NCBI GenBank assembly: GCA_037355855.1
Contig: CM074760.1
Coordinates: 3,092,501-3,156,500 of the forward strand
Source of the DNA: Pseudo-nitzschia pungens
Taxonomy: Eukaryota > Bacillariophyta > Bacillariophyceae > Bacillariales > Bacillariaceae
Length of the DNA: 64,000 bases
Direction of reading: 5' to 3'
Positions 63,633 to 64,000 of this stretch are shown here, one piece after another (the first letter of the stretch is position 1; every line of letters begins with the position of its first letter). The translations under genes were made by a program, and so were the position numbers. Below the pieces are notes generated by a model. It searched no databases. It saw only the letters and a list, made by a program, of their open reading frames with translations, and was not told where the DNA came from.

Positions 63633-63860
63633 TGCGAACACCAAAAATGTGATTTTTTGTAGAGATTGGAAAGGCACTCGAACAATGGGTTTCCACTAAC
63701 AAACGAGCATACTATAAAGGGTTATAGGAATTTGTCTATTACAGAATAATTTTTTGGCATTGGTATCTGCACCTTCCCTGCACGCTCAGTGTAAATTCGT
63801 GTAAATTGGTTACATTTTGGGCGCGCACTGGACCAGTCTCAATTGTTATCGGACTCGTAG
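63633..63860 (-). repeat. Right terminal inverted repeat of the DNA transposon
   Basis: The 228-bp arm is complementary to the left repeat. Its outer end GGACTCGTAG is followed by TA. Confidence 0.92.
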
Positions 63861-63862
63861 TA

Positions 63863-64000
63863 TAGAACGTACGAAAGATTTATTACTTATGCCTATCACC
63901 TGTCGGAAAACAGGTTTTCCTCGAAACCAAAAAACCATAAACCATGCATACCGGTAGCGGAAGTCGAGTCGTCAGTCTTGACCCGCTAACACGAACTACG
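63863..64000. other. Host flank beyond the transposon
   Basis: This is 138 bp of sequence with CCTGTCGGAAAACAGGTTTTCC, a small imperfect inverted repeat near 63899-63920. No gene was assigned. Confidence 0.4.

Larger units (their letters stand above)
59270..63860. mobile_element. DNA transposon of the IS630/Tc1/mariner type with long terminal inverted repeats
   Basis: This 4591-bp element is bounded by inverted repeats of about 227 bp (59270-59496 and 63633-63860), with outer ends CTACGAGTCCGATAAC. The flanking dinucleotide TA is on both sides (59268-59269 and 63861-63862), as in Tc1/mariner elements. It carries two convergent genes: a 620-aa Cys-rich protein (59821-61683, plus) and a transposase (62445-63593, minus). 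Neither frame is broken and the repeats are close, so the element looks recent. The TIRs differ by a few bases near CATACCAGAAAT / ATACCAATGCC. Confidence 0.9.

Overview
The window is nuclear DNA from a photosynthetic stramenopile, most probably a pennate diatom. Genes are widely spaced and carry small GT-AG introns (76-424 bp). One ABC transporter begins with a signal peptide ending in an AFA|F motif typical of diatom plastid targeting. Intergenic DNA is rich in GTAC-containing palindromes and simple repeats, and Ty3/gypsy elements are present. The species cannot be fixed from sequence alone. There is one 500-base assembly gap (30309-30808).

Layout. 1-3.7 kb: a partial Pro-rich gene, a UBE2D/UBC4-type ubiquitin-conjugating enzyme and, tail to tail with it, an RBX1/ROC1 RING-H2 subunit. 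5.2-18.6 kb: a repeat block made of an 8-bp-period minisatellite and a 134/143-bp satellite. The satellite is interrupted twice by almost intact Ty3/gypsy elements of about 5.85 kb, both on the minus strand. Each has 185-bp LTRs and a perfect 5-bp target duplication. The two insertions hit the same satellite position one base apart. 19.5-24.1 kb: a neurochondrin-like protein and a polyprenol/phytol-kinase-like membrane protein with an unexplained in-frame TGA. 24.5-28.6 kb: AT-rich, gene-poor, with three copies of a MITE-like family. 28.7-37.9 kb: a very large p115/Uso1 Golgi tether interrupted by the gap. 40.2-41.9 kb: a four-helix membrane protein with Orai-like features. 43.3-49.5 kb: a plastid-targeted ABC half-transporter, a small conserved protein and an Alba-domain nucleic-acid-binding protein. 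51.3-58.5 kb: a type II membrane glycosyltransferase-like protein, a Grc3/NOL9 polynucleotide kinase and an RS-rich protein. 59.27-63.86 kb: a complete DNA transposon with TIRs of about 227 bp, a TA target duplication, an IS630/Tc1-like transposase and a convergent 620-aa Cys-rich protein of unknown function.

The host genes are ordinary housekeeping genes (ubiquitin transfer, vesicle tethering, rRNA processing, RNA binding) and form no pathway cluster. The one functional pairing is the E2 beside RBX1, since cullin-RING ligases commonly use UBE2D-type E2s. The most novel material is the two-gene transposon, the twin gypsy insertions with swapped-looking LTRs, the Orai-like channel candidate, the expanded coiled-coil tether with symmetric exons, and a recurrent intergenic GTAAGGTTAC motif.
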